DNA from: Hepsetus odoe
Taxonomy: Eukaryota; Chordata; Actinopteri; Characiformes; Hepsetidae
DNA: 64,000 nt
Assembly (NCBI GenBank): GCA_017165825.1
Contig: CM029379.1
Span: 15,952,106 to 16,016,105 of the forward strand
Direction: 5' to 3'
The notes below the pieces were generated by a model. That model saw only the letters and a program-made list of their open reading frames with translations. It was not told the origin of the DNA and ran no database searches. The translations under genes were made by a program, and so were the position numbers. This document shows, piece by piece, positions 9,641 to 20,939 of the stretch; the stretch's first letter is position 1, and each line of letters begins with the position of its first letter.

Positions 9641-12255
9641 GCCCATACTTCTTCTTTTCTTTCGGCTGCTCCGTTTAGAGTGCGCCACAGCCAGATCAAC
9701 TGTCTCCATTTCTTCCTGTCTTTTGCATCTTCCTGCTTTCAAACCGACCACTATGTCCTCTCTCCTACATCCATAAACACTCCATCTTTGGTCTTCTCTT
9801 CTCCTCTTTCCTGGCAGCTCCATCTTCAGCATCCTCCTTCAATGTAATCCTTGTCTCTCCTCCTGAGCTGTCCCTCTAATATACTCATTTCTAATCCTGT
9901 CCATCCTCATCACCCAACGAAAATCTCAGCATCTTTAACTCTGACACCTCCAGCTCCCGCCTCTTTTTGTCAGTGCCACTGTCTCCAACCATACAACATA
10001 GCCTGGGTCTCACTACTGTCTGTAAACCTTCCTTTACTCCCTAGCTGGTACGCGTCTGTAACAAATCCCTCCAGCCTCTCTTCTCCACCCATACCAACCA
10101 GCCTGCACTCTCTTCTTCACCTCTCTTCCACACTCGCCGTTACACTGAACTGTTGATCCCAAGTATTTAAACTCCTCCACCTTTGTTACCTCCACTCCCT
10201 GCATCCTAACCACGCCACTTTCCTCCCTTTCATTCACACTCATGTATTCTGTCTTTGCCCTATTCACTTTCATTCCTCTCCTCTCCAGAGCATATCTCCA
10301 TCTCTCAGGTTCTCCTCCAGCTGCTCTCTCTCACTACAGATCACAATATCATCCCTGACAAACATCATCGTCCACGGAGACTCCTGTCTAACCTCGTCCG
10401 TCAACCTGTCCATTAGTGCAAACAAGAATGGTACACTTCGTCTCCACTCCTCAGGCATCTTCTCACTTGCCAAGATTGTGGTAGCTGTCTGGTCAGAAAC
10501 TCAACTGCCATCTCCCTAAACATCTCCATGCTTCCACTGTTGTATCATCCGGTCAACAGCCTTTCCATTCTTCCTCACTCTTCATACATTGCCCTTACTT
10601 CCATCTTGTTTATTTGCTGCACTTCCTGGTTAACTCTTCTCACATCATCCAGTCTTCTCTCTCTCTCATTTTCTTCATTGATCAGCTGGAAAGTATTCCT
10701 TCCATCCTGCTCAACATGCTCTGTTCACCTGTGAGTGTTACCATTTCTATCTTTAATCGCCCACAACCTAGCAACACATCTTTCCCAGATCTGTCTCTCT
10801 GTCTTTGTATTAAGTAAGATCCTTTTCTCCCCCCTCTTTACTGTCCAACCTCTCCCTTACAATTCCACAAAAAACACCTTATCTTTGGCCTTCACCACTC
10901 GCTTTCTTAAGCCCTGCCAGTTCATCTCCTTATTACACCTGGCCTACTTTCTTCATCTCTCTAACTATTCCACTAATTCTTTGCCATCCACTTTTTTCTC
11001 CTGAACTTCTTGGTTCCACCACCAGGTTTCCTTATCCTCTTTCTTCCTTCCAGATGTCACACCAAGTACATTTCTAGCCGTCTGCCTTATCACTTCTGCA
11101 GTAGTTTCCCAGCAATAGCTCTTCAACACCTCCCAGTGCCCGTGTTAACTCCTGCCTGAATTCCACAGCACAGTCCTCACTCTTTTAGCTTCCACCATGA
11201 TCCTCAACTCTGCTTCCACTTTCCTCCTCTTCTTGACCTCAAGGTCATCCTACAGACCACCATCCTATGCTGTTTAGCTACACTCTCCCCTGTCACTACT
11301 TTGCAGTCTCTGATCTCTTTCAAGCTGACCCTCCTGCAAAGAATATAATCCACCTGTGAGCATCTTCCTCCACTCTTATGCCGTCACCCTGTGCTCCTCC
11401 CTCTTCTTAAAATAAGTATTAACTACAGCCATTTCCATCCTTTTTGCAAAATCTACAACCATCTGACCTTCAGCATTCTCTCCTTGACACCACTGCCTAC
11501 CCATCTTTCCTCATCCTCTGTTCCCTTCACCAACATGACCATTAAAATCTGCAATCATCACTCTCTCTCCCTCGTACACTCTCTATCCTTCATCTAACTC
11601 ACTCAGATTTTTCTTCTCTCATCTTACAACCAACTGACAGACCTCAAGCACTAAACATTCATTATCACACCTTCAACTTCCAGTTTCAAACTCATCCCCT
11701 CCTGACACCTCTTCCCTTCAAACACTCTCACATACTCTTCCTTCAGGATAACACCTCTCCTGTTCCTCCTTCTATCCACTATGGTGGTGGTTCTAAACCC
11801 CCTCCAATACACCACAAGCCTTACTATACCCTTCCATCTGGTCTCTTGCACACTAAATGTCAACCTTCCTTCTCTCCATCACCTTGTCAATGGTCTCTGC
11901 CTTTACCAGTCATTCTGCCAACATTCAAAGTCCCTACCCTCACTTCCACTCTCCTCTCCTTCTTTCTCTACTTCTCCCTCTGGACATGCCTTCCTCCTCT
12001 TCTTCTTCTTCTTTGGACAACAGAAGTCCAATTTCCACCAGCACCATGTAGGCTAACATTGCCTGTGGCAGTCGTTGTTAACCCGGGCCTCGACCGATCG
12101 GTGTAAAATTCTGTATCATTGTCCATATTGATTTGTAAGTTTGGATGCCCTTCTGGCGTAAGCCTCCCCATTTACCGGGGCTTGGGACCGGCGCGAAGAA
12201 ATACACTGGCTTGTGCATCCCTTGTGGCTGGGTTGACCCCCATTGCCCATACAAC
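9641..12255 (-). mobile_element. RTE-like LINE, long degraded copy
   Basis: This minus-strand LINE is broken into many frames. From 5' to 3' (right to left): a 5' block at 12060-12255; an endonuclease piece at 11651-11863 (VQETRWKG, RRGVILKEEYVRVFE, MSLKLEVEGV); a reverse transcriptase piece at 10270-10473 (FALMDRLTDEVRQESPWTMMF followed by a damaged catalytic box, VRDDIVICSE); EYMSVNERE and VEEFKYLGSTVQCNGECG at 10034-10273; and a C-terminal piece MELPGKRRREDQ near 9800. The 3' end abuts a SINE. Stops and frameshifts throughout show that it is dead. Confidence 0.85.
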
Positions 12256-13070
12256 TGTGCTAAATGTGTATTTTGTGGTGTTGGCAGCATATGACAAACA
12301 TACCTAAACACTAGGCCACTCCTACCACATCTCCTAGGATTTCCACACCAGCTACTTCCGACAAGAACACTTTGCAGACCTCTGGCTCAAAGACTTCTGG
12401 TTTCTCGTTTGTATGTGATTTTGATTGTTTAGGTGTGATGCATTTAATTCCAGTGGAATCACAATCATGACAGCTCTTTTTACAGTCAATCAGAAATCTC
12501 ATCAGACTGGCAGTTCAGCTGCCACCACTGTGATTTTCTAACAAAGTGAACCTTTCTAACAAAGTGAACACCTGCTGTTCTCAAGGTGGTGGAAGAGATT
12601 TAATTTTTACTGCATTTTAAGATAGTAAGTTCTTAGAATCTGTAGCTCAAGCAGATGTTTGAAGCTTATAATCTAAATAGAAAACGTTAAACCTTGGTGT
12701 GATTCTCAGGACCACCAACAGTTGCTGATAGCAGATAAAGGTCTTCATCATCATTGTGAGATTGTTAACATAAAGCTGTTTGCCAAAGGTTGATACATAT
12801 TCTGTTTGGTTGCTTCTCATGGTTTGTCTAATAGTGGTTTGTTGATCAGGGTGTGGTAAAAACACAAGCCTGAAATCTGCTAAACATTTCAGAAAAAATG
12901 TAAAATGAAAAATGGAAGATGCTGCACAGGTGAGTACAAGAAACCAACACTTCAGTTGATCCAGCTGCTCCCATTAACTTTTATCTTCCCATTTTGTGTT
13001 TATTCTAAAGAATATGTTTTATGAAACAACACCACCCCCATTTTACATTTATTAAGTGCTTAAGGATTTT
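12256..13070. other. No gene seen
   Basis: Anonymous AT-rich sequence between an RTE-like LINE and a dispersed repeat. I found no supported coding or RNA feature. Confidence 0.4.
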
Positions 13071-13740
13071 TGATCAACAGAACTGACAGATAAATGAGCT
13101 TCTCCTCTGAAGAGGAAACCTGTGCATGATCAAATACAGTAAAGATAGAAACAGTTCACAAGTGGCCTTATCATGTAAAATGTTTTATATTGCTTTGTAC
13201 TGAAAACTTTCAAACTGAAGAAAAGTGCAGAAATCTTGCTACTCCATGTTCCATAAAGCTGAAAGGTGCTTTGATTTCCTGCTAAACAAAAACACAGCAT
13301 CTCCTCTATTTTTAGTGTTTCAACAGAACATTTAACACCTCAACACTGAAGGGTGTGCAATACACTCTGTTTAATCCATTTCCACACTTTTACACACATG
13401 AAGAACAGAAGATCTCTAGGTGATCCTCACAGAAGTCCTGCTCTGAAAACACACAATTCACTTGAAAAAAGAAGAAAAATTTCAAATAAGAAAAGTCCAA
13501 ACATCTGGAAGACGTCTCTACTGATGGAGATCAAACAGTGCAGGATATTTCAGTCCTGAAGTAGTATTTACAAATACAGTAAAGATAGAAACAGTTCCAG
13601 GGTCTCATCATGAAAAATCTATAGTTTCAGCTCTGAAGATCCACCACAGATGGAGATCACAGTGAAGAACATTACAGTCCAAACACATGTGCAGAATGTT
13701 GGGACTGTAATGTTCTTCACTGTGATCTGCATGCATCTGT
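13071..13740 (+). repeat. Dispersed repeat, copy B, with a perfect hairpin
   Basis: This is the plus-strand partner of the repeat at 2091-2645. At its right end, 13655-13680 and 13702-13727 are perfect 26-bp inverted arms around a 21-base loop. The arm sequence (starting GATCACAGTGAAGAACATTA) is the repeat's own recurring block, so the hairpin is two block copies head to head. The phrase ATACAGTAAAGATAGAAACA occurs twice (13134 and 13575). Confidence 0.75.
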
Positions 13741-14389
13741 GGAACATATTTGAGCATTACGTAGCTATACTCTTCACCCCAAGACAAAGACTGCAGGAAA
13801 GGGGGACAGGGCCACAGGAAGGGCTCCAATCCGACAGAGGGAACAGATTAATCATTCAAAATGGCAGGCTAGGCCTGTCTCATCATTTAGGACTTTTTAC
13901 TTAGTCTCAGCCTAGATAAATCTAACCTTGGATTTTCTGACAAAAATGATAGATCAAGTTTTTTGTCACCATGGCAGCTAATTCTGCATAAGGGTTGGTT
14001 AAATTTAAGCTGTTGGATCTGAAATAGAATGAGGACTGGTCATGGCTTGATGGAGATGGACCTGATCAGCTCTTATCTCTTCATGGGCTTTGTGGGGTTT
14101 CGTGAGTTCTTTTCAGCAGAATTAACTGTTTCACTGTGTAATTTTGATTGTATTTTAGCTCCAACAAGTAACAGGATGATAAAGTAGGACCTTACCTAGG
14201 ATGGGATCTGACTCCACAACCTTCACCTGTCCACCACAGTAAAAATGGCAGTACCAGCCAAATGCCAGTATTAGTAGCAGAATTAGACGTAGAACATTAC
14301 AGTAAAACTATGGATTACAGAGCATTTTCTAAACACACTTTTTAGCACCAACTTCACCTAGAAAAACATAAAGGCCATTTCCACTCCTG
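13741..14389. other. No gene seen
   Basis: Anonymous intergenic sequence without a recognisable repeat or exon. Confidence 0.4.
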
Positions 14390-14625
14390 TGGCTTTTTAG
14401 GACACACCATACAATCCTACAGCAATAGCTTTGTACTCACACTGGACTTGAAAACAGTGGTTTCCCAACACAAGACCTCCAAAGAGCAGGCACAATCCAA
14501 ACAGGTGATGTTGCTCACCAGAGTTTTCTTCTACTTTTTTTAAGGGCCTATAGTCCTCTTTACTGACTCCTATGTCTGGAATAGGTATTACAGGTATTTT
14601 ACTACCATAACCAGAGAGACAACAG
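14390..14625. repeat. Second copy of the palindrome-associated repeat
   Basis: TACTCACACTGGACTTGAAAACAGTGGTT, CAACACAAGAC.TCCAAA and AGTCCTCTTTA.TGACTCC match 1130-1290 in reverse complement. Only one arm is present here; the palindromic partner seen at 1375-1467 is missing. Confidence 0.65.
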
Positions 14626-14642
14626 ATTCTGGAGACCATACC

Positions 14643-14882
14643 TGGAATGCCACTGTCCTATACAACATGGCTGGTTTCACTGCTGTCCTGTAAACCTTCC
14701 TGTCTGTCACAGATCACTCCAGCCACTCTTCTCTACCCATTCCAACCTGCCTGCCTCTCTTCTGCACTTCGCTATTACTCTGAACTGATGATCCCAAGTA
14801 TTTTAATTTCTCCAACTTTGTCACCTGCATCCTAACCACTCTACTTTCCTCCCTTTTGCTCACACTCATGTATTCTCTCTTT
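14643..14882 (-). mobile_element. RTE-like LINE fragment
   Basis: The plus strand reads the reverse of the RTE-like C-terminal region: GTCCTGTAAACCTTCCT, CCTGCCTGCCTCTCTTCTGC, GATGATCCCAAGTA and CACACTCATGTATTCTCTCT. The same words occur at 10020-10260. It is a short internal fragment. Confidence 0.75.
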
Positions 14883-15232
14883 TGAAACTGGATAGGAAGA
14901 AACCTTGAAATGCTGGTGGTGGATAAAACAGGGAGCCATCAGTGAAGAGGCCTTTGTCTATTGTTGGTGAAGTGGTAAAGCTGAGGAAACTGAGGTGTTT
15001 ATCATGACAGCATTGAGTAATATTGGTGGAAAACTGTTAATGGGATGGATTCATGTAAATTTCAAGGAGAACAAAGATGATTGAAATGTATTTAAAGTCC
15101 GAAGTTGGGATGAGCATTTGGAGCTGCTCCCACTGGACCACGCCTGATGAAACTCTTCAGTTTATGCCGCATCTCTCTGTCTTGTTGATTTTTTGACTTC
15201 ATTTGATTTCTGACTTAGAAAAAGTTCCAGAC
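14883..15232. other. No gene seen
   Basis: Anonymous sequence between an RTE-like fragment and a Tc1-like relic. Confidence 0.4.
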
Positions 15233-15700
15233 TTACAGTACTGTGCAAAAGGTGTGAAAAAATACAAAGAATGCTTTCAGAAATATAATGATTGTTTTAT
15301 TCAATTTACAAAATGCAAATAAATCTAAATCAAATCAATATTTGGTGTTACTAACTTTTGCCTTCAAACCAGCATTAATTCTTATAGGTACAATTGCACA
15401 AAGTCAAGGAATTTGTAGGATTATACGTATGTAGGATTGTAGGATTATATGTATGATCAACCAATTTTACTAAACAGGTGCTGATGATCATCAATGTCAT
15501 ACGTAGGTTGAAACACAGTCATGTTTGGAACAACCTACCAGCTTGAGTTCCTTCAAAAAACTGTGTGCAGAATGCCTAGAAGGGTGATGCTGTTTTGAGA
15601 GGCAGGGTGTCACACCAAATACTGATGGAATTTGCTCTCTTGTTCTCTCCTCTGAACCATACCTTGCTCGTGGTGGAGATTTGCGTGTCCCAATGATCAT
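15233..15700. mobile_element. Tc1-like nonautonomous element, decayed
   Basis: The left end has the family terminal repeat TTACAGTACTGTGCAAAAGG and then subterminal words ATGCTTTCAGAAATA and AAATCAATATTTGGTGTTAC. Further right, CTTGAGTTCCTTCAAAAAACTGTG and GGGTGATGCTGTTTTGAGA match the opposite subterminal region (compare 21990-22060). The transposase is gone. The right terminal repeat is not clear. Confidence 0.6.
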
Positions 15701-15809
15701 AGGGCTATGTTGTTGGGGCTTTATGCATAGTGATTTACCCAAGACAAACAGGTCCTAGGTGAGGGAAGAGACAAAGAGCGGTTCAGATGAGCAGTTATGA
15801 CAAGAAAGA

Positions 15810-16355
15810 TCTTTGGAAGATGTTTTCCCTTGCCCGGACGTGGGTCAGCGGGGCCTCCCTCTGGAGCCAGGCCTGGAGGTGGGGCCGATGGCGGCGCCTG
15901 GTGGTGAACTTCACCCATGGGGCGGCAGGCCTCAGCCCGAGAAGGAGCAGCGTGGGGTCCCACCCTTCCCATGGGCTCACCACCACTGTGGGGAGAGAGA
16001 CCCAAAGAGGTCAGGTGCAATGTGGAGTCGAGCGGTGGCCGAAGATGAGGGCCTTGCGGCTGATCCTCGGGTGCAGGAAACTGGCTCTAGGACGTGGATG
16101 TCACCTCTCTCTGGTGGGGAAGGGCCTGGGCTAGTCACGCCAGCTAGTTATATAGTTGGACTCACCTCGGCCTTTTTAGCTTGGACTCTGGAACCAGTCT
16201 CCTTGAGATGGGCTGGACTCTCTTCTACTCTGGAGTTGCCACAGGTGAGAGGTGCCGAGCAGGTGTGGGCATACTTATTGCCCCTCGCCTTGGGGCCAGT
16301 ACATTGGGGTTTACCCCGGTGGATGAGAGGGTATATATACACTAATATATTGTGA
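15810..16355 (+). mobile_element. LINE 5' fragment with endonuclease start
   Basis: This GC-rich island matches the 5' part of a fish LINE whose endonuclease begins LGTWNVTSLVGKE. Here the fragments KLALGRGCHLSLVGKG, SYIVGLTS, WTLEPVSLRWAGL and GAEQVWAYLLPLALGP are recognisable across two frames, so it is frameshifted and truncated before the catalytic core. The 180-residue open frame in this island is not a host protein. Its base composition differs sharply from the AT-rich neighbours because of the LINE origin. The clade was not resolved. Confidence 0.6.
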
Positions 16356-16423
16356 AAAGATTTATTTTTGATTTTGTGGCGCTAGTATTCTCATCCATGT
16401 TCACAGTGGATAAACTCATATAT

Positions 16424-16446
16424 ATACACACACACACACACACACG
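16424..16446. repeat. CA microsatellite
   Basis: A short CA run (about 22 bases) directly beside the left end of the Tc1-like element. Confidence 0.9.
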
Positions 16447-17610
16447 GTATTGTGCAAAAGTTTTAGGCAGGTGTGAAAAAATGCTGTAAACAACAAAAGT
16501 GCTTTCAAAAATGGAAGTGTTAATCATTTATTTCCTCACATCCTTCTGTCTCTTCATGTAATCCCAGACACACACTATTATGTTAAGATCTGGGCTCTGT
16601 TGAGACCCTTCATCACTTCCAGGACTTCTTGTTCTTCTTTACGCTGAAGATAGTTCTTAGTGACTTTGGCTGTATGATTGGGGTCATTGTCGTGCTGCAA
16701 AATAAATTTGGGGCCAATCTTATGCCTCCCTGATGGTGTTGCATGATGGATAAGTATCTGCCTGTATTTCTCAGCATTGAGAACATCATAATTCTGGACC
16801 AAATCTCCAGCTCCATTTGCAGAAATGCAGCCCTAAATGTTCAAGGAACCTCCATCATGGCTTCACTGTTGCCTACAGACACTCATTATTGTACCGCTCT
16901 CCAGCCCTTTGATGGACCAACTGCCTTCTGCTACATCCAAATATTTAAAATTTTTACTCATCAGTCCAGAGTACATGCTGCCATTTTTCTGCACCCCAGT
17001 TCCTATGTTTTCGTGCATACTTGAGTCGCTTAGCTTTGTTTCCATGTCGGAGGTATGGCTTTTTGGCTGCAACTCTTCAATGAAGACCACTTCTGGCGAG
17101 AACTTCTCCGGACAGTAGATGCAGTTGTACCTCAAGTCCCCACTGGTTTCTGCCAGTTCTTTGACACTCTTTTATCTCGAAGGAGATGACCAGGCTTGAT
17201 GTATCTGTCATCTGCTTCACTAAGTTTCGCTGACCACTGCGTGTACGATCCTCAATGTTGCCCATTTCTTTGTGCTTCTTCAAAAGAGCTTGAACAGCAC
17301 AAACTCAAACCCCAGTCTACTTTGAAATCTTTGTCTGGGGGAGACATTGCTGATGCAGTTTAACTATCATGTGTCTTGTTGCTGTGCTCAATCTTGCACA
17401 GTCTTCCACAACCTCACCTTGGTATGAGAGTTTGGCCGTTCCTCACCCAGTTTAAGCCTCTTACACAGCTATTTCTGTTTCAGTTGTGGCTGTGTTTCAA
17501 CCTACGTGTGACATTGATGGTCATTAGCACCTGTTTGGTAAAAATGGTTGATCGTACAGCGGACTATAATCCTTTTAAACTTGTTTTAGTTGGAGTTAGA
17601 CTTTGTTGAC
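16447..17610 (-). pseudogene. Tc1/mariner transposase, broken, with left terminal repeat
   Basis: A left terminal repeat (GGTATTGTGCAAAAGTTTTA) is followed by antisense transposase. Recognisable pieces on the minus strand are VLNAEKYRQILIHHA.PSGRH, GPKFILQHDNDPNHTAKV (around the second catalytic Asp) and NYLQRKEEQEVLEVM. Upstream, 16863-17135 corresponds to the CPEKFSPEVVFIEE region in several frames. The enzyme would cut and paste the element at TA sites. Stops, frameshifts and a deletion near 16520 make it inactive. The element shares its terminal repeat with the MITE at 21842 and the relic at 15233, and it may be the parent family. Confidence 0.85.
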
Positions 17611-17639
17611 TGTTTTTTATCTCTTCTTCAGTATAAATG

Positions 17640-17790
17640 TGTGAAGTCTAGCCACTAGGGATGCAGAAGCTTGTGTATTTCTTCATGCCAGTCCCAAGCC
17701 CAAACAAACTGGGAAGGTTGCATCAGGAAGAGCAACTGGTGTAAAACAAATCAATATGTGGACAACGAAACAGAAGAAGTGTAAATGTGT
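17640..17790 (+). mobile_element. RTE-like LINE, short fragment
   Basis: CCAGTCCCAAGCCCAAACAA, GGAAGGTTGCATCAGGAAGA and GTAAAACAAATCAATATGTGG match, in reverse, the 5' block at 12110-12190 of the long RTE-like copy. It is only about 150 bp long. Confidence 0.6.
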
Positions 17791-17935
17791 GAAGCACTTT
17801 TGCAGCCTGCAGCCAGAATTGGTCAGTTTAAACATCCCTTCATCTCAGACTAAAGGAAAAAAAACACGTACCATTACAGAAGTGCTTCAGTTCTGGGGTC
17901 CTCAGGTAGAGCACACCTGTTGCAACTTGCAGAAT

Positions 17936-17994
17936 AACAATAACCTATACACACCTGCCTTTTATGGCTGAGATGGACACACTGTCCTACATAG

Positions 17995-18032
<38 letters not shown>
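17936..18032. repeat. Duplicated segment ending in a CA microsatellite
   Basis: CACACCTGCCTTTTATGGCTGAGATG and CTATCCTACATA-type words at 17950-17995 recur at 19395-19445. The CA run at 17996-18032 follows directly here; at 19450 only a few CA units remain. Confidence 0.7.
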
Positions 18033-18033
<1 letters not shown>

Positions 18034-20116
18034 GTTGCTTAATCTCAGCTGAGGAAGATGAGGTGATCACTGGGGCCCACTGCAAGAAGAAAAGTGAGAT
18101 ACTCCAGAAGAAATTGGAGAAAGGATGGGTGCTGAGTGCCAGATAGACAGAACAGAAAGAGAAAAGGAGAGCTAAGACGAAGGTGAGGAAACATGCATTG
18201 AAGACAAGCGCTGTAAGCACAGCTCATCATGGCGAAACATGGAAAAAAAACCCAAAACATAATCTAGACAACATACTCTGCTTCTGAAACACTCCAGCAG
18301 GGTGTGGTACTTTCGGTAGAAGATGCAAAACCATGGAGATGCGCTACGTCAACATTCTTTCTCAATGGATCAGCAACTGCCTTTTAATTGGACGATGGAG
18401 AGTGAAACTGTATAAAAAGAAAGTAAAAGTTCAGAAATTTAGCTGGATTATATAGTGATAAATTCTTACAAACACACACTCTTGCTTGTGTTAATTTTTC
18501 TTAATATTAACTTGACTAAGTGACAGTTTTGTTATTTTATGTTCAGCAGTAATTTGATTATTATCCATTCATTTACATGCTTAACTGAGGGATGTATTCT
18601 TTAGTTTGGTTTTTGACCTCATTCATTCTTAGTTCTTTCTTGTGAAATGTTTATATATTTCTGTTCATGTCTTTCCTGAGGCTGGGTTTAGAGACTACTT
18701 GTTGTCCTTTGAGAAAACCTCTCTGTTATCCTTTTGGACCATATTTATTGTAACACTGCAGTCACTCTTTATTCAGCACACTGTATATCTGGGTAGGGTT
18801 CCTTTTCTGTGTCTCACTAAATAAAGGTGTATGTACTGGTCAGCTGATGTTGTGGTCACTTTTGTTCTGCCTGTTTAAACATAAATTCAGTTTAGGTGCA
18901 GAGTTTTAGAATGCCCCTTTAGGAACCTCCATTTTGATTTAAAAGCCCCTCCTTACTTAGCACAACACTCCTCACCTCCTTCATTCGGAAGCCTCGTTTC
19001 CCCCACTGTCACACTGCTATTCATCTTGATTTCTGTTGAAAACGCAAACTGCTGTCGTGTTCATAACTGGTAAGCAACAGCAGCAATTTTATTAACTCTA
19101 ACGGCGAAGTCAGGTGGATCATCCGTCGTTGTTAAAGCAGTAATACAAACAAACGCAGAGTTGTTTGTTCATTCAGACTACATATAGCAGTAAGAAAAGA
19201 AAAAGCGCACGCACCGTAGCTCAGCTCGGGTTATGACGTCAACCCAGTGCGCACCTGTAGAAAATCAATTCAAGAAAGCCTTTATTTACCACTGGCGTAT
19301 CTTTAAAAAATGGATAGGTGGTGTCCAGGTTTCTCCATAAAGAGGCCAGGGTTGCCCTACTGATTCTAGTTTAATCAGTTCACATGAACAACAACCTACA
19401 CACACCTGCCTTTTATGGCTGAGATGAAAACACTATCCTACATAAAGTCTCACACAAACACACATGAAATGTATCTTAGTCCCAGTTGATACTGAATTCT
19501 GTTTGGAGATGAAGAGTAGAGCGCTGATAGAAAACCACAGACTCATAAAACCCATACATTACATTATAATATATAACACCAATCAATTTACAATCATTGA
19601 GAGTCTTGGGCCATCGAAGACCATCTTTTATTTTTATGATCTCTTCTAACCATCAGGCAGATTAGCATGGATTAATCTTTAGAAATTTGATGGAGGATTT
19701 GAGATATATTTTGCACTCCATCCACTTATCCGCATCAGAAAATCAAACTGGTTTTATGCTTTTGACCTTCAGGAGTTTCCTGTAAACTCAATGTACAACA
19801 CATTTGCCTTTCAGATGAGTTAGAATCTCATCATTTGTCAGTTTATGGGAGGGTCTGATAAAAAGATTGATCAAAAGATCAAGAGTTCCTACTTGAATCT
19901 GAGCATTTCATTTGTGCTCTTGATAGAGAAAAGAAAAGAAGACTGGGAGAAAGAGAGTCAGCTTGAAAAGTGAGGATTTAGATTACAGCAGGCTTATTAA
20001 GTGAAGTCTGTGTGGGTGCTAATCTAGGGTTCTGGAGGTGAATCTTCAGTTCAATTAAGATTGTTAAGAATGAATATTTGTTTTCTTCCATTTGTGATTA
20101 TTGCTCCACACATAGT
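18033..20116. other. No gene seen; one perfect CRE-like site
   Basis: Anonymous sequence. 19234-19241 is the palindrome TGACGTCA (consensus CREB/ATF site), next to GCGCACGCACCG and a CpG-containing stretch at 19100-19255 that stands out from its surroundings. I see no downstream open exon, so I do not call a promoter. 19386-19455 is the second copy of the duplicated segment noted at 17936. Confidence 0.35.
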
Positions 20117-20392
20117 GTCACGATGTGGTGTTGTGGGCTGGACACCAACACAGAGCCAAGAGCTTCATACTGGACTTTAATGATGGATAAAGTGCACAGA
20201 ACTTAAACTAAACAAGTGTAAAACATAACACGAATAATCACACAGTGTACACACAGAATGACCAGCGCTCTGTTCTGAGTCACTGGGGCTTATAACGCCA
20301 GCCCCCAATGAGGCACACACAACTTTATGCCCAGGTGTGCACAATCAGAGCAGGGCACCCTCTACTGGTACAGGATCGTTACAGTACCCCTC
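20117..20392. repeat. TG...CA bounded repeat, possible solo LTR or DNA element
   Basis: The stretch begins TGTCACGAT and ends ATCGTTACA, an imperfect short inverted repeat in the form of LTR ends. It has a primer-like phrase of A/C-rich sequence in between. No clear target duplication is visible (flanks ATAG and GTAC), so the class is unsure. Confidence 0.35.
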
Positions 20393-20624
20393 CCCAAAGG
20401 TGCCTACTCCCTGGGTTTAAGGTGGTATGGCTGCTATGTTTCTGCTCTTGAAGACTAGTTTGAACAGTGGATTGTGATGCCTGCACCCCTGCCTAGTGGA
20501 GCTTCTTCATGATGTCACTGATTGTCGTTGTGGGGGTTTTCTTTACACTTTTCACAGTTTGCCTGCCATCAGCAGGTGGTTTTCATGATTGACTGCTGGT
20601 CAGTACATCTGTGGGTTCGTTCCT

Positions 20625-20937
20625 TTTCAGGATGACTTACGAGTGTCCCAGCTAATGAGTTTTTTGAGATACGAGCTGTCTCTCAGCTGTTTTTGTTGAG
20701 AGCTAAAATTTGGTTTATGCTTCAGATAGCCACCACTAGATGGCGCAGTGAACAACATCTGCCCAGCATCCCGCATCTCACTTGTTCCCTTTAAGCAGTT
20801 AGCTCGCAGTGGAAGCTTCGGTGTTGTGCTCGCATTTGTGCTTCCAGTTATTTTGCAAAACATTTTTCCAACGAAGTGGAAAAAGAAGAAAGTGACCTCT
20901 ACGAAGCACAGTGTTGAAAAGAATGTTGATGACTTGC
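20625..20937 (+). mobile_element. Tigger/pogo-like element, 5' fragment
   Basis: Shares long words with the Tigger-like element at 44930: GAGTGTCCCA, GAGATAC.AGCTGTCTCTC, CCACCACTAGATGGCGCAGT and GAAGCTTC..TGTTGTGCT. It stops before the transposase helix-turn-helix region and lacks the outer end of the left terminal repeat. Confidence 0.75.
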
Positions 20938-20939
20938 AT

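Noticed and set aside
15813..16355. A 180-residue GC-rich open frame that looks like a host protein
   Set aside because: The recognisable words (NVTSLVGK-like start, IVGLTS, GAEQVWAYL) belong to the endonuclease region of a fish LINE read partly out of frame.
20117..20392. A confident solo LTR
   Set aside because: TG...CA ends are present, but no target duplication, primer site or internal region was seen; it is left as an unassigned repeat.
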